In this document: positions 46,534-54,974 of the stretch, one piece after another | Numbering within the stretch: position 1 is the first letter of the stretch | Layout: every line of letters begins with the position of its first letter | NCBI RefSeq assembly: GCF_004570845.1 | Contig: NZ_SPQZ01000001.1 | Span: 620,001 to 684,000, forward strand | Direction: 5' to 3' | Origin: Orlajensenia leifsoniae | GTDB lineage: Bacteria > Actinomycetota > Actinomycetes > Actinomycetales > Microbacteriaceae | Length of the DNA stretch: 64,000 nt | The notes under the pieces: generated by a model | The model's input: only the letters and a program-made list of their open reading frames with translations | Told to the model about the DNA's origin: nothing | The model's database searches: none | Translations under genes and position numbers: made by a program

Positions 46534-47415
46534 TCACTCCGACCGCGCCACCGCTGACGGGAGTCTCACGCTCTCGATGAGGTCGCCGATCTCCGGCCGG
46601 TTGGGAGTCTCCTCGACGACGGCGAAGCGGTCTCCGGTTCTCCGGTACAGGCCCGCCCTCGGTGGCATGTCCTTGATGCGCGAGTTGTCGACGATGAGGA
46701 AGTAGCCGCCCTCGTCGAGACTGTCGAGCACCGAGGCGACCCCGGCGCGCAGCATGTCATCCGAGAAGTACAGCTGACGGAGCAGGTTGGCCACCTTGAT
46801 GAGGGTCGGCCTCGGCTCGCCCCAGCGGGTGAAGACGTCATGCTGGCGGAAGGTGACCCTGGGATCGGAGGCCATCAGTGCTCGGGCATCGGGGTTCAGC
46901 AGGAGCACCTGCTCCACCGGGACGTCGGGCTGGAGCGATCGGGCGATCCGGCGCGAGTACAGCCGCCGCACCAACCCGGACAGGCTCGGCCACGCGACGG
47001 CACGGGGACCGACGACGAGGATGCACTCCCCCGCCTGGTCGAACAGGAAGGTGCGACCGCCCGACCGTCGCGCGGTGAGATGGAAGTACAGGTCGGCGAT
47101 GATGTACTCGCCGAAGGTCGGGAGCTTGCCGATCAGGTCGACGGAGGTCGACCCGTCCGATGCGCCGATGTCGACGATGACGGCATCCGTCAGGTCGATG
47201 TTGTCGATGATGAGGGCGTCGGCAGCCGGGTGCCTGTCCCCCTCGGTGATCTTGATGGTCTCGCCGACGTGGATCGCCGACATCGCACGGCGGAAGTCCT
47301 CCGCGGAGACATCCGGATCGAGGATGACGCTGGGGTCGCGCCAGAAGAACCGGGTGAATGCCTTCTGCAGCGGGGCGGGCCAACGCCCGGAAAGCGGCCT
47401 GATCGGGAGTCGCAT
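46534..47415 (-). CDS. SAM-dependent methyltransferase-like protein
   Basis: This 293-residue protein has a Rossmann-type core with a motif-I-like VIVDIGASDGSTSVDLIG, a second strand EYIIADLYFHLTARR, and a later strand pair YFLIVDNSR. This fits a class I methyltransferase. The N-terminal about 80 residues are helical and basic (RPLSGRWPAPLQKAFTRFFW). The substrate is unknown. It lies between hpt and ftsH on the same strand, an insertion in the usual tilS-hpt-ftsH-folE order. No export signal. Confidence 0.65.
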   Translation of the reverse strand: MRLPIRPLSGRWPAPLQKAFTRFFWRDPSVILDPDVSAEDFRRAMSAIHVGETIKITEGDRHPAADALIIDNIDLTDAVIVDIGASDGSTSVDLIGKLPTFGEYIIADLYFHLTARRSGGRTFLFDQAGECILVVGPRAVAWPSLSGLVRRLYSRRIARSLQPDVPVEQVLLLNPDARALMASDPRVTFRQHDVFTRWGEPRPTLIKVANLLRQLYFSDDMLRAGVASVLDSLDEGGYFLIVDNSRIKDMPPRAGLYRRTGDRFAVVEETPNRPEIGDLIESVRLPSAVARSE

Positions 47416-47503
47416 GGCGTCAATATAGCTTCAGCTCATCGCGAAGGCTATGAACGGCCTGAAACTCGTGCGTCCGGGGCTGCGGGTCGGGCGAGATCCG
47501 ACC

Positions 47504-48055
47504 TCAGCTGTAGACGTGCGGCGCGAGGATGCCGACGCCGCGCAGGTTGCGGTACTTCTCGGCGTAGTCGAGGCCGTAGCCCACGACAAACTGGTTCGGG
47601 ATGTCGAAGCCGAGGTACTTGACGTCGACGGCGACCTTGGCGGCATCCGGCTTGCGCAGCAGGGCGCAGATCTCGACCGACGCCGCTCCGCGCGTGACCA
47701 GGTTGGACTGCAGCCAGCTCAGCGTGAGCCCGGAGTCGATGATGTCCTCGACGATGAGCACGTGACGGCCGGTGACGTCGGTGTCGAGGTCCTTCAGGAT
47801 GCGCACGACTCCACTCGACTGGGTGCCGCTGCCGTACGACGAGACGGCCATCCAGTCCATGTTGGCGTGGATGCGCAGTTCACGGGCGAGGTCGGCCATG
47901 ACCATGACGGCGCCCTTCAGCACGCCGACAAGGAGCACGTTCTTGTCTGCGTAGTCGACCTCGATCACCCGGGCGAGCTCGGCGAGCTTCGCGTGGATGT
48001 CTTCTTCGCTCAGCAGCATCTCGGTGAGCTGGCCGTCGATGTCGTGGGCTTCCAT
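47504..48055 (-). CDS. hpt: Hypoxanthine phosphoribosyltransferase
   Basis: This 183-residue type I PRTase has the PRPP-binding motif VLIVEDIIDSGLTLSWL, the N-terminal MEAHDIDGQLTEMLLSEEDI, and the end loop typical of bacterial Hpt. It salvages hypoxanthine and guanine. Conserved neighbour of tilS, which precedes it, with a tandem GATCAGGG repeat in the gap. Confidence 0.95.
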   Translation of the reverse strand: MEAHDIDGQLTEMLLSEEDIHAKLAELARVIEVDYADKNVLLVGVLKGAVMVMADLARELRIHANMDWMAVSSYGSGTQSSGVVRILKDLDTDVTGRHVLIVEDIIDSGLTLSWLQSNLVTRGAASVEICALLRKPDAAKVAVDVKYLGFDIPNQFVVGYGLDYAEKYRNLRGVGILAPHVYS

Positions 48056-48083
48056 GGCCTGGGGTTTCCGTTCCGCTTGGGTC

Positions 48084-48124
48084 GATCAGGGTGTGATCAG
48101 GGTGATCCGGGTGTGATCAGAGGG
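48084..48124. repeat. Four GATC(A/C)(G)GGT tandem units between tilS and hpt
   Basis: GATCAGGGTGT, GATCAGGGT, GATCCGGGTGT and GATCAGAGGG follow each other directly. The last unit includes the tilS stop codon. There is no gene in the 60-bp gap. Confidence 0.75.
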
Positions 48125-49136
48125 GAGTCGACGCTGCGGTGAACACGATCAGTCCGCCGTCGCGTTTCACTCTAATACCCGGCAGATCGAGCGGTTTCTG
48201 GCCGTGCCAGTCCGTGACCAGCCTGGCGACAGCCAGAGTCTGAACCCGGCTCAGACTCACGCCGAACTCGCTGTCCACCACGTGACGGATGATGCGCTGC
48301 CGCAGCGCGGCCGGGTTCGCCGCCAGGGCGCCGACCGACACCGCGATTCCGGCCTCGGCCGGCTCGCAGATCTCCTCGATGGTCTCCTCGACCATGGAGT
48401 CGAGCGCCTCGGAGTCCTCACGCAACTGCTCCGCCGTGCGGGCGAGGGCCTCGGCGATGCCGGGACCGAGCTCGGTCTCGAGCACGGGCAGCACGCGCGC
48501 GCGCACCCGCACCCGCGCGTAGAGGTCGCTGTCGTTGTGCGGGTCGTCCCAGGCGCCCAGTCCGGCGTCGGTGCAGAACTGGCGAGTGGTCGATCGACGG
48601 ATGCCGAGGAGCGGGCGCCGCAGGATCCCGGATGCCGCAGCCATGCCCTGCAGACTCGACCCCCCTGAGCCCCGAGCGAGCCCCAGCAGCACGGTCTCGG
48701 CCTGGTCGTCGAGGGTGTGGCCGACCAGCACGGCGAGAGCACCGGTCTCGGCGGCGGCGGCGTTCAGGGCCTCGTAGCGGGCGTCCCGGGCTGCGGCCTC
48801 GGGACCTCCGCCATCCGTCGCCGCCGCGACGTCCACCCGGCGCACCAGCACCGGGTCGAGGCCGAGTGCCCGGGCCTGGGCCGCAGCTCGCTCCGCCACC
48901 GCGGCCGAGCCGGCCTGCAACCCGTGGTCGACGACGACTGCGCCGGCGCGCATCGCCGACCGCGGCGCCTCGAAGGCTGTCGCCGCGGCGAGGGCGAGGG
49001 AATCGGCGCCGCCGCTCAGCGCGACGAGGAGCAGCGCATCCGTCGTCGCCGGGGCGAGGTCATCGATGCAGCTGCGCACTGCACGGCGCACGTCGGCGAT
49101 GGCGGGGGTCAGCCGGGGACGGCGCTCGGACTCCAT
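48117..49136 (-). CDS. tilS: tRNA(Ile)-lysidine synthase
   Basis: This 339-residue PP-loop ATPase converts C34 of tRNA-Ile(CAU) to lysidine. The PP-loop signature is LVALSGGADSLALAAA at about residues 40-55. The domain continues with GHTLDDQAETVLLGLARGSG and LLGIRRSTTRQFC. The C-terminal region is shorter than in E. coli TilS, as usual in Actinobacteria. Divergent from ppa. Confidence 0.95.
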   Translation of the reverse strand: MESERRPRLTPAIADVRRAVRSCIDDLAPATTDALLLVALSGGADSLALAAATAFEAPRSAMRAGAVVVDHGLQAGSAAVAERAAAQARALGLDPVLVRRVDVAAATDGGGPEAAARDARYEALNAAAAETGALAVLVGHTLDDQAETVLLGLARGSGGSSLQGMAAASGILRRPLLGIRRSTTRQFCTDAGLGAWDDPHNDSDLYARVRVRARVLPVLETELGPGIAEALARTAEQLREDSEALDSMVEETIEEICEPAEAGIAVSVGALAANPAALRQRIIRHVVDSEFGVSLSRVQTLAVARLVTDWHGQKPLDLPGIRVKRDGGLIVFTAASTPL

Positions 49137-49182
49137 CCAGTAACCTTAAGCCGACTTTCCCGACACTCAAGGAGAACAGAAC

Positions 49183-49677
49183 ATGGCCGCATACGACGTC
49201 GTCGTCGAAATCCCCAAGGGGAGCCGCAACAAGTACGAGGTCGACCACGAGACCGGGCGCGTCTACCTCGACCGCGTGCTCTTCACGAGCTTCGCGTACC
49301 CGACCGATTACGGATTCTTCGAGAACACCCTGGCCGATGACGGCGATCCCCTCGACGCGCTCCTGCTCCTCGAGTACCCCGTCTACCCCGGCGTCGGCGT
49401 CTCGGTCCGCCCCGTCGGCTACCTCGACATGAGCGATGAGGCCGGCGGAGACGCCAAGGTCATCGTCGTGCCGGCCAAGGACCCGCGCTGGGCGCACATC
49501 CAGGACATCGACGACGTGCCCGAGCAGACCAAGAACGAGCTCAAGCACTTCTTCGAGCACTACAAGGACCTGGAGCCCGGCAAGTGGGTCAAGGTCGAGG
49601 CATGGGGCAACGCGGCTGAGGCCGAGGCGATCATCCAGAAGTCGATCGAGGCGTTCCCCGGACACGAGAAGCACTAG
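49183..49677 (+). CDS. ppa: Inorganic pyrophosphatase
   Basis: This 164-residue family I pyrophosphatase has the acidic metal-binding signature [19 protein letters not shown], plus [14 protein letters not shown] and VVPAKDPRW. It hydrolyses PPi to two phosphates. AAGGAG precedes the ATG. A strong hairpin follows the stop. Confidence 0.97.
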   Translation: MAAYDVVVEIPKGSRNKYEVDHETGRVYLDRVLFTSFAYPTDYGFFENTLADDGDPLDALLLLEYPVYPGVGVSVRPVGYLDMSDEAGGDAKVIVVPAKDPRWAHIQDIDDVPEQTKNELKHFFEHYKDLEPGKWVKVEAWGNAAEAEAIIQKSIEAFPGHEKH

Positions 49678-49699
49678 AACTTCTCGAACACGGATCCAT

Positions 49700-49731
49700 C
49701 AGGAGGGGCGGGCTGCGGCTCGCCCCTCCTG
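49700..49731. terminator. 11-bp GC-rich hairpin after ppa
   Basis: CAGGAGGGGCG and CGCCCCTCCTG form a perfect 11-bp stem with a 10-base loop. It lies between convergent ppa and the NlpC/P60 gene and could serve both. No T-run follows on either strand. Confidence 0.6.
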
Positions 49732-49754
49732 CGTCCCACCGGAGCGGAGTCGGA

Positions 49755-51113
49755 CTAGCCCGGACGACCGACCATGCCGGCCACGTCGTAGCCGCCCCAG
49801 ATGTACCACTCGCGTACGGGCTTGCCCCAGTCGGCTGCCTCGAGGATGCGGTCGCCGCCGAGGTAGATGGCCACGTGGTAGTAGTCGCCGCCGCTGCCCC
49901 AGAAGATGAGATCGCCGCGCTGGCGCTGCGAATAGGGCACGAGGCGCCCCTGTCCGGCCATCGTCCAGTACTGGTTGGTGGCCGAGTGCGTGCCGATGTA
50001 GGAGCCCGCCGCCGCGTAGGCGGCCTTGGTGAGCCCGGAGCAGTCCCAGGTGTTCCAGCTGTCGCCGGGCGAGGCGTACGGCTTGCCGAGCTGCGCTGAA
50101 GCGAAGCCGATGGCGGTCTCCACGAGGTTGCCGTTCGGAGCCGGTGCCGGAGCGGGGGCTGGAGCCGGTGCAGGGGCCGGCGCGGGTGCCGGGGCACCGC
50201 CACCACCGCCACCGCCGCCTCCACCACCGCCGCCGCCGTTGTTGGCGGCGTCCTCAGCGGCTTTGTCGGCCGCGGCCTTGTCGGCGGCCGCCTTCTCGGC
50301 AGCCGCCTTCTCAGCGGCCGCTCGCTCTGCGGCGGCTGCGGCCTCGGCTGCGGCGATCCCCTCGATGCGGTCCTTCTCGAGCGCGGCCGTCGTGTCCTTC
50401 AACGTGGCCAGCTGGCTGTACAGCTCGTCGGAGTACTTGACCTGCTCGGCATAGGCGTCTTCGGCGGCCTTCGCGGCGACCTGCGCGCTCGCGAGCTTCG
50501 TCTCGGCGTCTGCGGCGAGCTTCTTGCGCTCGGCTGCTGCGGAGTCGGCCTCAGCGGCCAGCGCCGTCGCGGTGTTGGCGTCCTGCAGGGCCTCGGTGTA
50601 GATCTCCTGAGACTGCTCACTCAGCTTCGACGCCGATCCCAGTCGGTGCAGCAGGTCCTCGGCCTTGTCGCCGTTGAGGAACAGGTCGACCGAGAGGTCC
50701 TTCCCGCCCGAGCGCGCGAGGTGCGCCGCGATCAGCCCGGCGCGCATCTTCGAGGTCTTCGCCGTCTTGGCTGCGGCATCCGCCTGCGACCGCAGGTCCT
50801 TCTCGCGCTCCTGCGCCGTAGCCAGCGCCTCGAGGGCGTTCCGGTAGGCCTCTGCGGCGATCTGCGACTGCTTCGACGCCTCCTCGGCGGCCGCGGACAG
50901 CCCGGCGAGCAGCTCGGTGACGCGGGTGATCTCGGCCTTCTTCGTGGCCTCGTTCTTCTTCGCCGTCTGGATCTCGTCCCACGACGGGTACCCGGGGTCG
51001 GCGAGCGCCGGGGCGACGATGCCGACGGATGCCGTCACAGCACCGGCCGTCAGCACGGCGAACAGCGAGAACGGTGTCAGTCGCGATCCGCGGGAGCGGT
51101 CCTTCTCAGCCAA
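49755..51113 (-). CDS. Secreted NlpC/P60 peptidoglycan endopeptidase with coiled coil
   Basis: This 452-residue protein starts at TTG 51113 with GGAG six bases upstream. The signal peptide is AVLTAGAVTASVGIVAPALA. A long coiled-coil/helical region (about residues 40-270) begins YPSWDEIQTAKKN. An Ala/Glu/Lys repeat, a run of Gly and a Pro-Ala repeat form a flexible linker. The C-terminal NlpC/P60 domain has the catalytic Cys in TWDCSGLTKAAYAAAG and His in YYHVAIYLGGDRI. It probably cleaves D-Glu-mDAP type bonds during cell separation (RipA-like). It overlaps the M23 gene end by 8 bases and shares its N-terminal region. Confidence 0.9.
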   Translation of the reverse strand: MAEKDRSRGSRLTPFSLFAVLTAGAVTASVGIVAPALADPGYPSWDEIQTAKKNEATKKAEITRVTELLAGLSAAAEEASKQSQIAAEAYRNALEALATAQEREKDLRSQADAAAKTAKTSKMRAGLIAAHLARSGGKDLSVDLFLNGDKAEDLLHRLGSASKLSEQSQEIYTEALQDANTATALAAEADSAAAERKKLAADAETKLASAQVAAKAAEDAYAEQVKYSDELYSQLATLKDTTAALEKDRIEGIAAAEAAAAAERAAAEKAAAEKAAADKAAADKAAEDAANNGGGGGGGGGGGGGGAPAPAPAPAPAPAPAPAPAPNGNLVETAIGFASAQLGKPYASPGDSWNTWDCSGLTKAAYAAAGSYIGTHSATNQYWTMAGQGRLVPYSQRQRGDLIFWGSGGDYYHVAIYLGGDRILEAADWGKPVREWYIWGGYDVAGMVGRPG

Positions 51114-52497
51114 GCGGTACTCCGAGTCCGGCCATCCACGGGAACGGGTTGATGCGATAGTCGCCCTGGTACACCTCGAAGTGGAGGTGGCATCCGGTCG
51201 AGGCACCCGTGGTGCCGACGCCGGCGATGTTCTGCCCCACGTTGACGTGCTGGCCCACGCCGACATACGTTCCGCCGTAGGCGATGTGCGCGTAGCCGGT
51301 GTAGATGCCGTCGCCGTGGTCGATCTTGACGTAGTTGCCGTAGGTGCCGAGGTAGCCGGCGTAGACGACGGTTCCGCTGGCCGCGGCGAAGATGGGGGCG
51401 CCGCATCCGGCGCCGATGTCGGCGCCGTAGTGGAACGATCCGCTGCAGCCGCCACTGCCGCACAGCGACGCACGCGGGCCGTACCCGTCGGTGATCGGCC
51501 CTCCCGCCGGGACGCCCCACAGGCTCTGCGGTGAGACGTAGCCGCCGGGCAGTCCGGCACCGTTCCAGCCGCCACCACCGCCGCCTCCTCCTCCGCCACC
51601 GCCGGCAGCAGCTGCAGCGGCGGCCTCTTCTGCGGCCTTCGCCCGAGCCGCGGCCTCGCGGGCCAGACGCTCGCGCTCCAGGCGGGCTCGTTCCTCGACG
51701 CCCTTCTGGTACGCGGTGGCGACCTTGGCCTGAGTGTCCTGGAGGAAGGCGAGCTGGGCTGCGAGTTCTGCACTCTTGGCCTGCGACTCGGCCAGGGCGG
51801 CCTCTGCCGCCTGCTGGGCTTCGATCGCGGCAGCGAGAGCGTTCTCGGCGGCGATGCGCAGCTTCTCGCGCTCACCCTGCGCGACCTTGGCCTGTTCGCC
51901 CAGCGACTTGGCCGTGTTGGCCGCTGTGCGGGCCGACTCGTAGATCTCCGAACTGCGCTCGACGAGCTTGCTCATGCTGCCGAGCTGCGACAGCAGGGCG
52001 TCGGACTTCTCGGCATCCTGATCGAGCATGAGGTTGGCGGTGAGGTCGGTGCCTCCGGTGCGATAGAGCTGGGCCGCGAGCTGGCCGGCCTGCGCCGTGG
52101 CTGCGTCGGCCTCCTTCTGGCTCGCGTCGGCCTGCGCCTGGATCTCGGCGGCCTTCCGCACCGCCTCGTCGTAGGCGTCCTGCGCGACCTGGAGTTCGGC
52201 GCCGCGCTTCTCGGCCTCGGCCTGCGTCTCGGCGACCTGCACCTCGATCTGCGCGATGAGGTCTGTGATCTGGGCGACCTTGTCTGCAGCGGCCGACGTG
52301 TTCGACTTCGCCTTCTGCAGGTCATCCCAGGTGGGGTACTCGTCGGCGGCCGCCGGGGACACGAGGCCGCCCGTCATGGCCAGCGCGACGACGACGGCGA
52401 TGGCAGCCACTCGAGCACCGACGCGCAGGCGCGGCCGACGCGAGCTCGCGTCCGGTCGTCGCCGGCGAAGCCCGTACTTCCGCTCGCGGTATTCCAT
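51106..52497 (-). CDS. Secreted M23 (LytM) peptidoglycan endopeptidase with coiled coil
   Basis: This 463-residue protein has a basic N-tail (RERKYGLRRRRPD), a signal/anchor (VAAIAVVVALAMTGGLVSPA), and a coiled coil starting YPTWDDLQKAKSN. A Gly-rich linker follows, then an M23 domain with HYGADIG and the metal-binding HLHFEVY. The N-terminal region aligns with that of the NlpC/P60 neighbour. ATG 52497 has GGGGA upstream; the frame opens to 52545 but that part is not conserved-looking. FtsEX-type coiled coils often control such enzymes; no ftsEX is in the window. Confidence 0.9.
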   Translation of the reverse strand: MEYRERKYGLRRRRPDASSRRPRLRVGARVAAIAVVVALAMTGGLVSPAAADEYPTWDDLQKAKSNTSAAADKVAQITDLIAQIEVQVAETQAEAEKRGAELQVAQDAYDEAVRKAAEIQAQADASQKEADAATAQAGQLAAQLYRTGGTDLTANLMLDQDAEKSDALLSQLGSMSKLVERSSEIYESARTAANTAKSLGEQAKVAQGEREKLRIAAENALAAAIEAQQAAEAALAESQAKSAELAAQLAFLQDTQAKVATAYQKGVEERARLERERLAREAAARAKAAEEAAAAAAAGGGGGGGGGGGGWNGAGLPGGYVSPQSLWGVPAGGPITDGYGPRASLCGSGGCSGSFHYGADIGAGCGAPIFAAASGTVVYAGYLGTYGNYVKIDHGDGIYTGYAHIAYGGTYVGVGQHVNVGQNIAGVGTTGASTGCHLHFEVYQGDYRINPFPWMAGLGVPLG

Positions 52498-52787
52498 GAA
52501 TCCCCATTCGATCGCGCTGGGGGGACGCGCGATCACTCTGGTCACTTCTTTAACACTAACAACAGCGGCGAAACGACCGGCTGATGGCAGCCGAGCGCGT
52601 CGACGGGAACCGCCGCGAGGAATCTAACCCGATGGCAGGTCGAAATCCGGCTCATCCTGCGCCAGTCGCAGAATCGGATGCATCCGCATGTTTCCGGGCT
52701 CGTCGACGTGATTCCCTGCTCGATTTGTCACGTCGCGCGCCACACCGTATGCTTATGCGTCGGTGGTCATCGCTTGGTGGCTCATCC
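52498..52787. other. 290-bp leader/intergenic region upstream of the M23 gene
   Basis: This region holds the likely promoter and leader of the M23 gene on the minus strand, and the upstream side of tRNA-Glu. I looked for a ydaO (c-di-AMP) riboswitch, common before cell-wall hydrolases, and did not find its conserved blocks. No credible gene. Confidence 0.4.
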
Positions 52788-52860
52788 GGCCCCATCGTTT
52801 AGAGGCCTAGGACGGCGCCCTTTCACGGCGTTAACACGGGTTCGAATCCCGTTGGGGTCA
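52788..52860 (+). tRNA. tRNA-Glu (TTC)
   Basis: This 73-base gene has acceptor stem GGCCCCA/TGGGGTC with discriminator A. The anticodon loop CTTTCAC gives TTC. The T-arm loop is GTTCGAATC. CCA is not encoded. Confidence 0.93.
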
Positions 52861-52907
52861 CCGAGAAATCGGATCTCAAAATTGAATATAGAATGGTTTC
52901 ACATCGA

Positions 52908-52981
52908 GGCCCTGTAGCGCAGTTGGTTAGCGTGCCGCCCTGTCACGGCGGAGGTCGCGGGTTCAAGTCCCGTCAGGGTCG
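52908..52981 (+). tRNA. tRNA-Asp (GTC)
   Basis: This 74-base gene has acceptor stem GGCCCTG/CAGGGTC with discriminator G. The anticodon loop CTGTCAC gives GTC. The T arm carries GTTCAAGTC. It lies 47 bases after tRNA-Glu. Confidence 0.93.
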
Positions 52982-53043
52982 CAAAGGCGACAAGCCCTTT
53001 CGAAAGAGAGGGCTTCTCCTTTAAGCGGCATCGAGAATGCCTA

Positions 53044-53119
53044 GGCTCTGTAGCTCAGTTGGTAGAGCGCACGACTGAAAATCGTGAGGTCACGGGATCG
53101 ACGCCCGTCGGAGCCACCA
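53044..53119 (+). tRNA. tRNA-Phe (GAA)
   Basis: This gene has acceptor stem GGCTCTG/CGGAGCC. The anticodon loop CTGAAAA gives GAA. The discriminator is A and CCA is encoded at 53117-53119. It is the third of a Glu-Asp-Phe cluster. Confidence 0.93.
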
Positions 53120-53120
53120 C

Positions 53121-53153
53121 AAGCCCCTGGTCCACGCGGATCGGGGGCTTTTT
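53121..53153 (+). terminator. Rho-independent terminator of the tRNA cluster
   Basis: AAGCCCC and GGGGCTT pair around a 16-base loop and run into TTTTT. It starts right after the tRNA-Phe CCA end. Confidence 0.85.
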
Positions 53154-53446
53154 CGCACCCCGGCGTCCGCCGTCCGGTTGTCAACATCATTCACCTGACC
53201 AGAACCGGAACTTACCCCCACTCTGGGGTCATTCCCCGACCCCGTGGATCGATAGTGTCGAACCATGCATAGCTGAGCACAGTTCAGCTTGCACAAACCC
53301 GATGCAGTACCTGTAAACCCGAAATGCAGGGAACGAACCGCCATGTCAGCACTTTGCGCTGGCTTCTGCCTACCTGAAGCCACCACTCCACCCCTACGAC
53401 CACGCGCCCCCTACGCGCCGTCCAGCCACCGGAACGCGGTGTCTGA
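53154..53446 (+). promoter_or_regulatory. Leader region of the exopolysaccharide operon
   Basis: No gene is seen. At 53215-53240 two mutually exclusive stems can form: CCCCA-CTC-TGGGG and GGGGTC/GACCCC. A 6-bp inverted repeat AGCTGA/TCAGCT lies at 53271-53289. A TAGTGT near 53252 could be a -10. The leader before the first gene may thus be up to 190 bases long. Conditional termination or protein binding is possible but unproven. Confidence 0.4.
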
Positions 53447-54973
53447 ATGAGCGAGAGTCGAGCCAGACCCGCTGCGGCGGCCCAGTCGCCGCGTACCCTT
53501 CGTCTCGTCGAGACGCCCCCGACGTCTGGTGTCCACCAGCACGTCGACACCCACCTGTCCGGCCTGGTCTGGGCACGTCGCTACCGCGACCTGCTGCGCA
53601 CCTCCGACACGGTGATCGTGATCCTCGCCATCGGCACCGCCCTGATCACCGGACTGCTGACCACAGGGGCCCCCGTCGGGAACCTGTTGTCGTACAGCGT
53701 CGGCCCGGTCGCGCTCGCGGCGATCTGGCTGGCCTCGTTGGCCGCCTTCCACACGCGGGGCTCGCACACCGTCGGCGTCGGCGCACTCGAATACAAGCGG
53801 GTCACGAACGCCACGGCACTCGCCTTCGGCCTCTTCGCGATCGGATGCATCGTCTTCACGGTCGACTTCGCACGCATCTACTTCCTGGTGGCGTTGCCGC
53901 TCGGCCTCGGTGGCGTCGTCGCGATGCGCTGGCTGTGCCGAAAGTGGCTGCTGCGTCAGCGTCGCTTCGGTCACTACCTCGCACGGGCCATCATCGTCGG
54001 CGATCGCGCCGACGCCGAGTACGTCGCCCAGCAGGTCGAGCAGAAGTCCGGTGCCACGTTCGTCGTGGTCGGAGCAGCACTCGACGGAGACAACATCGCC
54101 GACCTCGTGGCCGGCGATCGCCACATCCCCGTCATCTCCGATGTCAACGGTGTCGCTCAGGCTGCTGCCGAGTGGCGCGCTGACACCGTGATCGTCGCCG
54201 GCCCCCGTGCAGGCGAGAGCGATTACATCCGCACCCTCGGCTGGAGCCTCGAGGGAACCGCCACCGAGCTCGTGCTCTCCAGCCGGTTGACGGATGTCGC
54301 CGGCCCGCGCATCCACTTCCGTCCGGTGGAGGGCCTCCCCCTCATCCACGTCGAGATCCCGACTTTCGAGGGTTGGAAGCACGTGCTGAAGCGCACCTTC
54401 GACGTCGTGTTCGCGGCGGCGGCTCTCCTCGTGCTCGCGCCCGTCCTCGTCGCCATCGGGTTGTTCGTGCACTTCGACAGCCATGGCCCCGTGCTCTTCC
54501 GCCAGGAGCGGTGCGGTCGCAATGGGCGCACCTTCCAGATGGTCAAGTTCCGTTCCATGGTCGCGACCGCCGAAGACGACCTCGCCGGCCTGCTCGACCA
54601 GAACGAGGCCAACGGCGTGCTGTTCAAGCTGCGCAACGATCCGCGGGTCACCCGGGTCGGGCGTCTGCTCCGGAAGTACTCCCTCGACGAACTCCCCCAG
54701 ATCTGGAACGTGCTGAACGGTGACATGAGCATCGTCGGGCCGCGTCCTCCGCTGCGGTCAGAGGTCGACTCCTACGAGAAGGACGTGCACCGTCGTCTGT
54801 TCATCAAGCCCGGCATCACCGGACTGTGGCAGATCAGCGGCCGGTCGGACCTCAGCTGGGAGGAGAGCGTGCGCCTGGACCTCTACTACGTGGAGAACTG
54901 GTCGCTCACCGGAGACATCATGATCATCTGGCGCACCTTCAAGACCATCCTCAAGCCTGTCGGGGCCTACTGA
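53447..54973 (+). CDS. Polyprenyl glycosylphosphotransferase (exopolysaccharide initiating enzyme)
   Basis: This 508-residue WbaP/CpsE-type protein has four or five N-terminal membrane segments (about residues 50-180) and a CoA-binding-like central domain (YLARAIIVGDRADAEYV). A C-terminal bacterial sugar transferase domain carries KRTFDVVFAAAALLVLAP, QMVKFRSMV, DELPQIWNVLNGDMSIVGPR and GITGLWQISGRS. It transfers a sugar-1-phosphate from UDP-sugar to undecaprenyl phosphate and so starts repeat-unit synthesis at the membrane. First gene of the operon; the next gene starts one base after its stop. Sugar unknown. Confidence 0.92.
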   Translation: MSESRARPAAAAQSPRTLRLVETPPTSGVHQHVDTHLSGLVWARRYRDLLRTSDTVIVILAIGTALITGLLTTGAPVGNLLSYSVGPVALAAIWLASLAAFHTRGSHTVGVGALEYKRVTNATALAFGLFAIGCIVFTVDFARIYFLVALPLGLGGVVAMRWLCRKWLLRQRRFGHYLARAIIVGDRADAEYVAQQVEQKSGATFVVVGAALDGDNIADLVAGDRHIPVISDVNGVAQAAAEWRADTVIVAGPRAGESDYIRTLGWSLEGTATELVLSSRLTDVAGPRIHFRPVEGLPLIHVEIPTFEGWKHVLKRTFDVVFAAAALLVLAPVLVAIGLFVHFDSHGPVLFRQERCGRNGRTFQMVKFRSMVATAEDDLAGLLDQNEANGVLFKLRNDPRVTRVGRLLRKYSLDELPQIWNVLNGDMSIVGPRPPLRSEVDSYEKDVHRRLFIKPGITGLWQISGRSDLSWEESVRLDLYYVENWSLTGDIMIIWRTFKTILKPVGAY

Positions 54974-54974
54974 G

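Noticed and set aside
52498-52787. Possible ydaO (c-di-AMP) riboswitch before the M23 gene
   Set aside because: The conserved blocks of that riboswitch were not found on the minus strand.
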